Shown piece after piece: positions 12,822-12,932 of a stretch of DNA of 12,932 bases. Made by a program: the position numbers and the translations under genes. The notes below the pieces were generated by a model. That model saw nothing but the letters and a program-made list of their open reading frames with translations, ran no database searches and was not told the origin of the DNA. The DNA is taken from contig SLQI01000381.1 in NCBI GenBank assembly GCA_007131535.1, positions 1 through 12,932 on the forward strand, written 5' to 3'. The stretch is from Balneolales bacterium. Its GTDB lineage: Bacteria; Bacteroidota; Rhodothermia; Balneolales; Natronogracilivirgulaceae. How positions within the stretch are numbered: position 1 is the stretch's first letter; every line of letters starts with the position of its first letter.

Positions 12822-12932
12822 ATGGCAATAGAGCGCACGGAAACGAACTCACTGAGAAGACCCGCCGAGTGGGAGCCCCATGCGGCTACGATCCTCGCCT
12901 GGCCGCATAATACCGAAACCTGGCCCGATGAA
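12822..12932 (+). CDS. aguA: Agmatine deiminase (partial, 5' end only)
   Basis: Thirty-seven codons are present before the window ends. The translation after a short N-terminus reads RRPAEWEPHAATILAWPHN and then TETWPDE, the highly conserved N-terminal signature of agmatine deiminase (PPAEWEPHAATWLAWPHN...TWPG in the family). The enzyme converts agmatine to N-carbamoylputrescine and ammonia, the step before AguB. It starts 6 bp after the aguB stop, so the two are almost certainly co-transcribed. The catalytic Cys and the rest of the pentein domain lie beyond the window. Confidence 0.93.
   Translation, partial: MAIERTETNSLRRPAEWEPHAATILAWPHNTETWPDE

Noticed and set aside
1..12932. CRISPR array, tRNA, rRNA, insertion sequence or defence island
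   Set aside because: No regularly spaced direct repeats, no tRNA-like cloverleaf, no transposase or integrase frame and no recognised defence genes were seen on either strand.

Overview
This window reads as chromosomal DNA from a Gram-negative bacterium of the Bacteroidota/Balneolota/Rhodothermota type, with a Balneolaceae-like organism as my best guess. The reasons are a very large DUF2723 (TMEM260/GT117-like) membrane protein with the signature 'FTNGDNDTFPLWYLQ', a YbeY with Asp in place of the third zinc-binding His, few clear Shine-Dalgarno sites, and several strongly acidic proteins. The placement is inference from protein features; no rRNA or tRNA is present to settle it.

Layout. Positions 1-374 hold no gene but contain three tight hairpins that look like REP-type dispersed repeats, then a low-complexity GCGAA-rich stretch. 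From 7294 down to 375 runs a minus-strand cluster of six genes. In transcription order they are a DUF2723 glycosyltransferase-like membrane protein, an unrecognised 152-residue protein, the endoribonuclease YbeY, a Smg/DUF494 protein, a short and divergent type IA topoisomerase-like protein, and a prokaryotic ionotropic glutamate receptor (GluR0-type, K+-selective filter). The four genes from the 152-residue protein to the topoisomerase-like gene are packed with gaps of 3 to 19 bp (or an overlap, depending on the ybeY start), so they are probably one transcript. Divergent from this cluster, at 7397-9973 on the plus strand, is a predicted lipoprotein M1 metallopeptidase with a C-terminal HEAT-like repeat region. 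It converges with ATP-dependent phosphoenolpyruvate carboxykinase (pckA, minus strand) across a compact bidirectional terminator.

Beyond pckA, a 290-bp divergent intergenic region with palindromes and phased short repeats leads into aguB (N-carbamoylputrescine amidase). Six bases later aguA (agmatine deiminase) begins and is cut by the window edge. AguA converts agmatine to N-carbamoylputrescine and AguB converts that to putrescine, so this pair is the arginine-derived putrescine branch.

Most of the window is ordinary core metabolism. The most unusual item is the divergent topoisomerase-like protein behind smg. It keeps the catalytic-tyrosine motif and the first TOPRIM glutamate but has lost the canonical DxDRE sequence and all zinc ribbons. 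The GluR0-type channel at the end of the same gene cluster is the second. I found no CRISPR array, phage, integrase or recognisable defence island.
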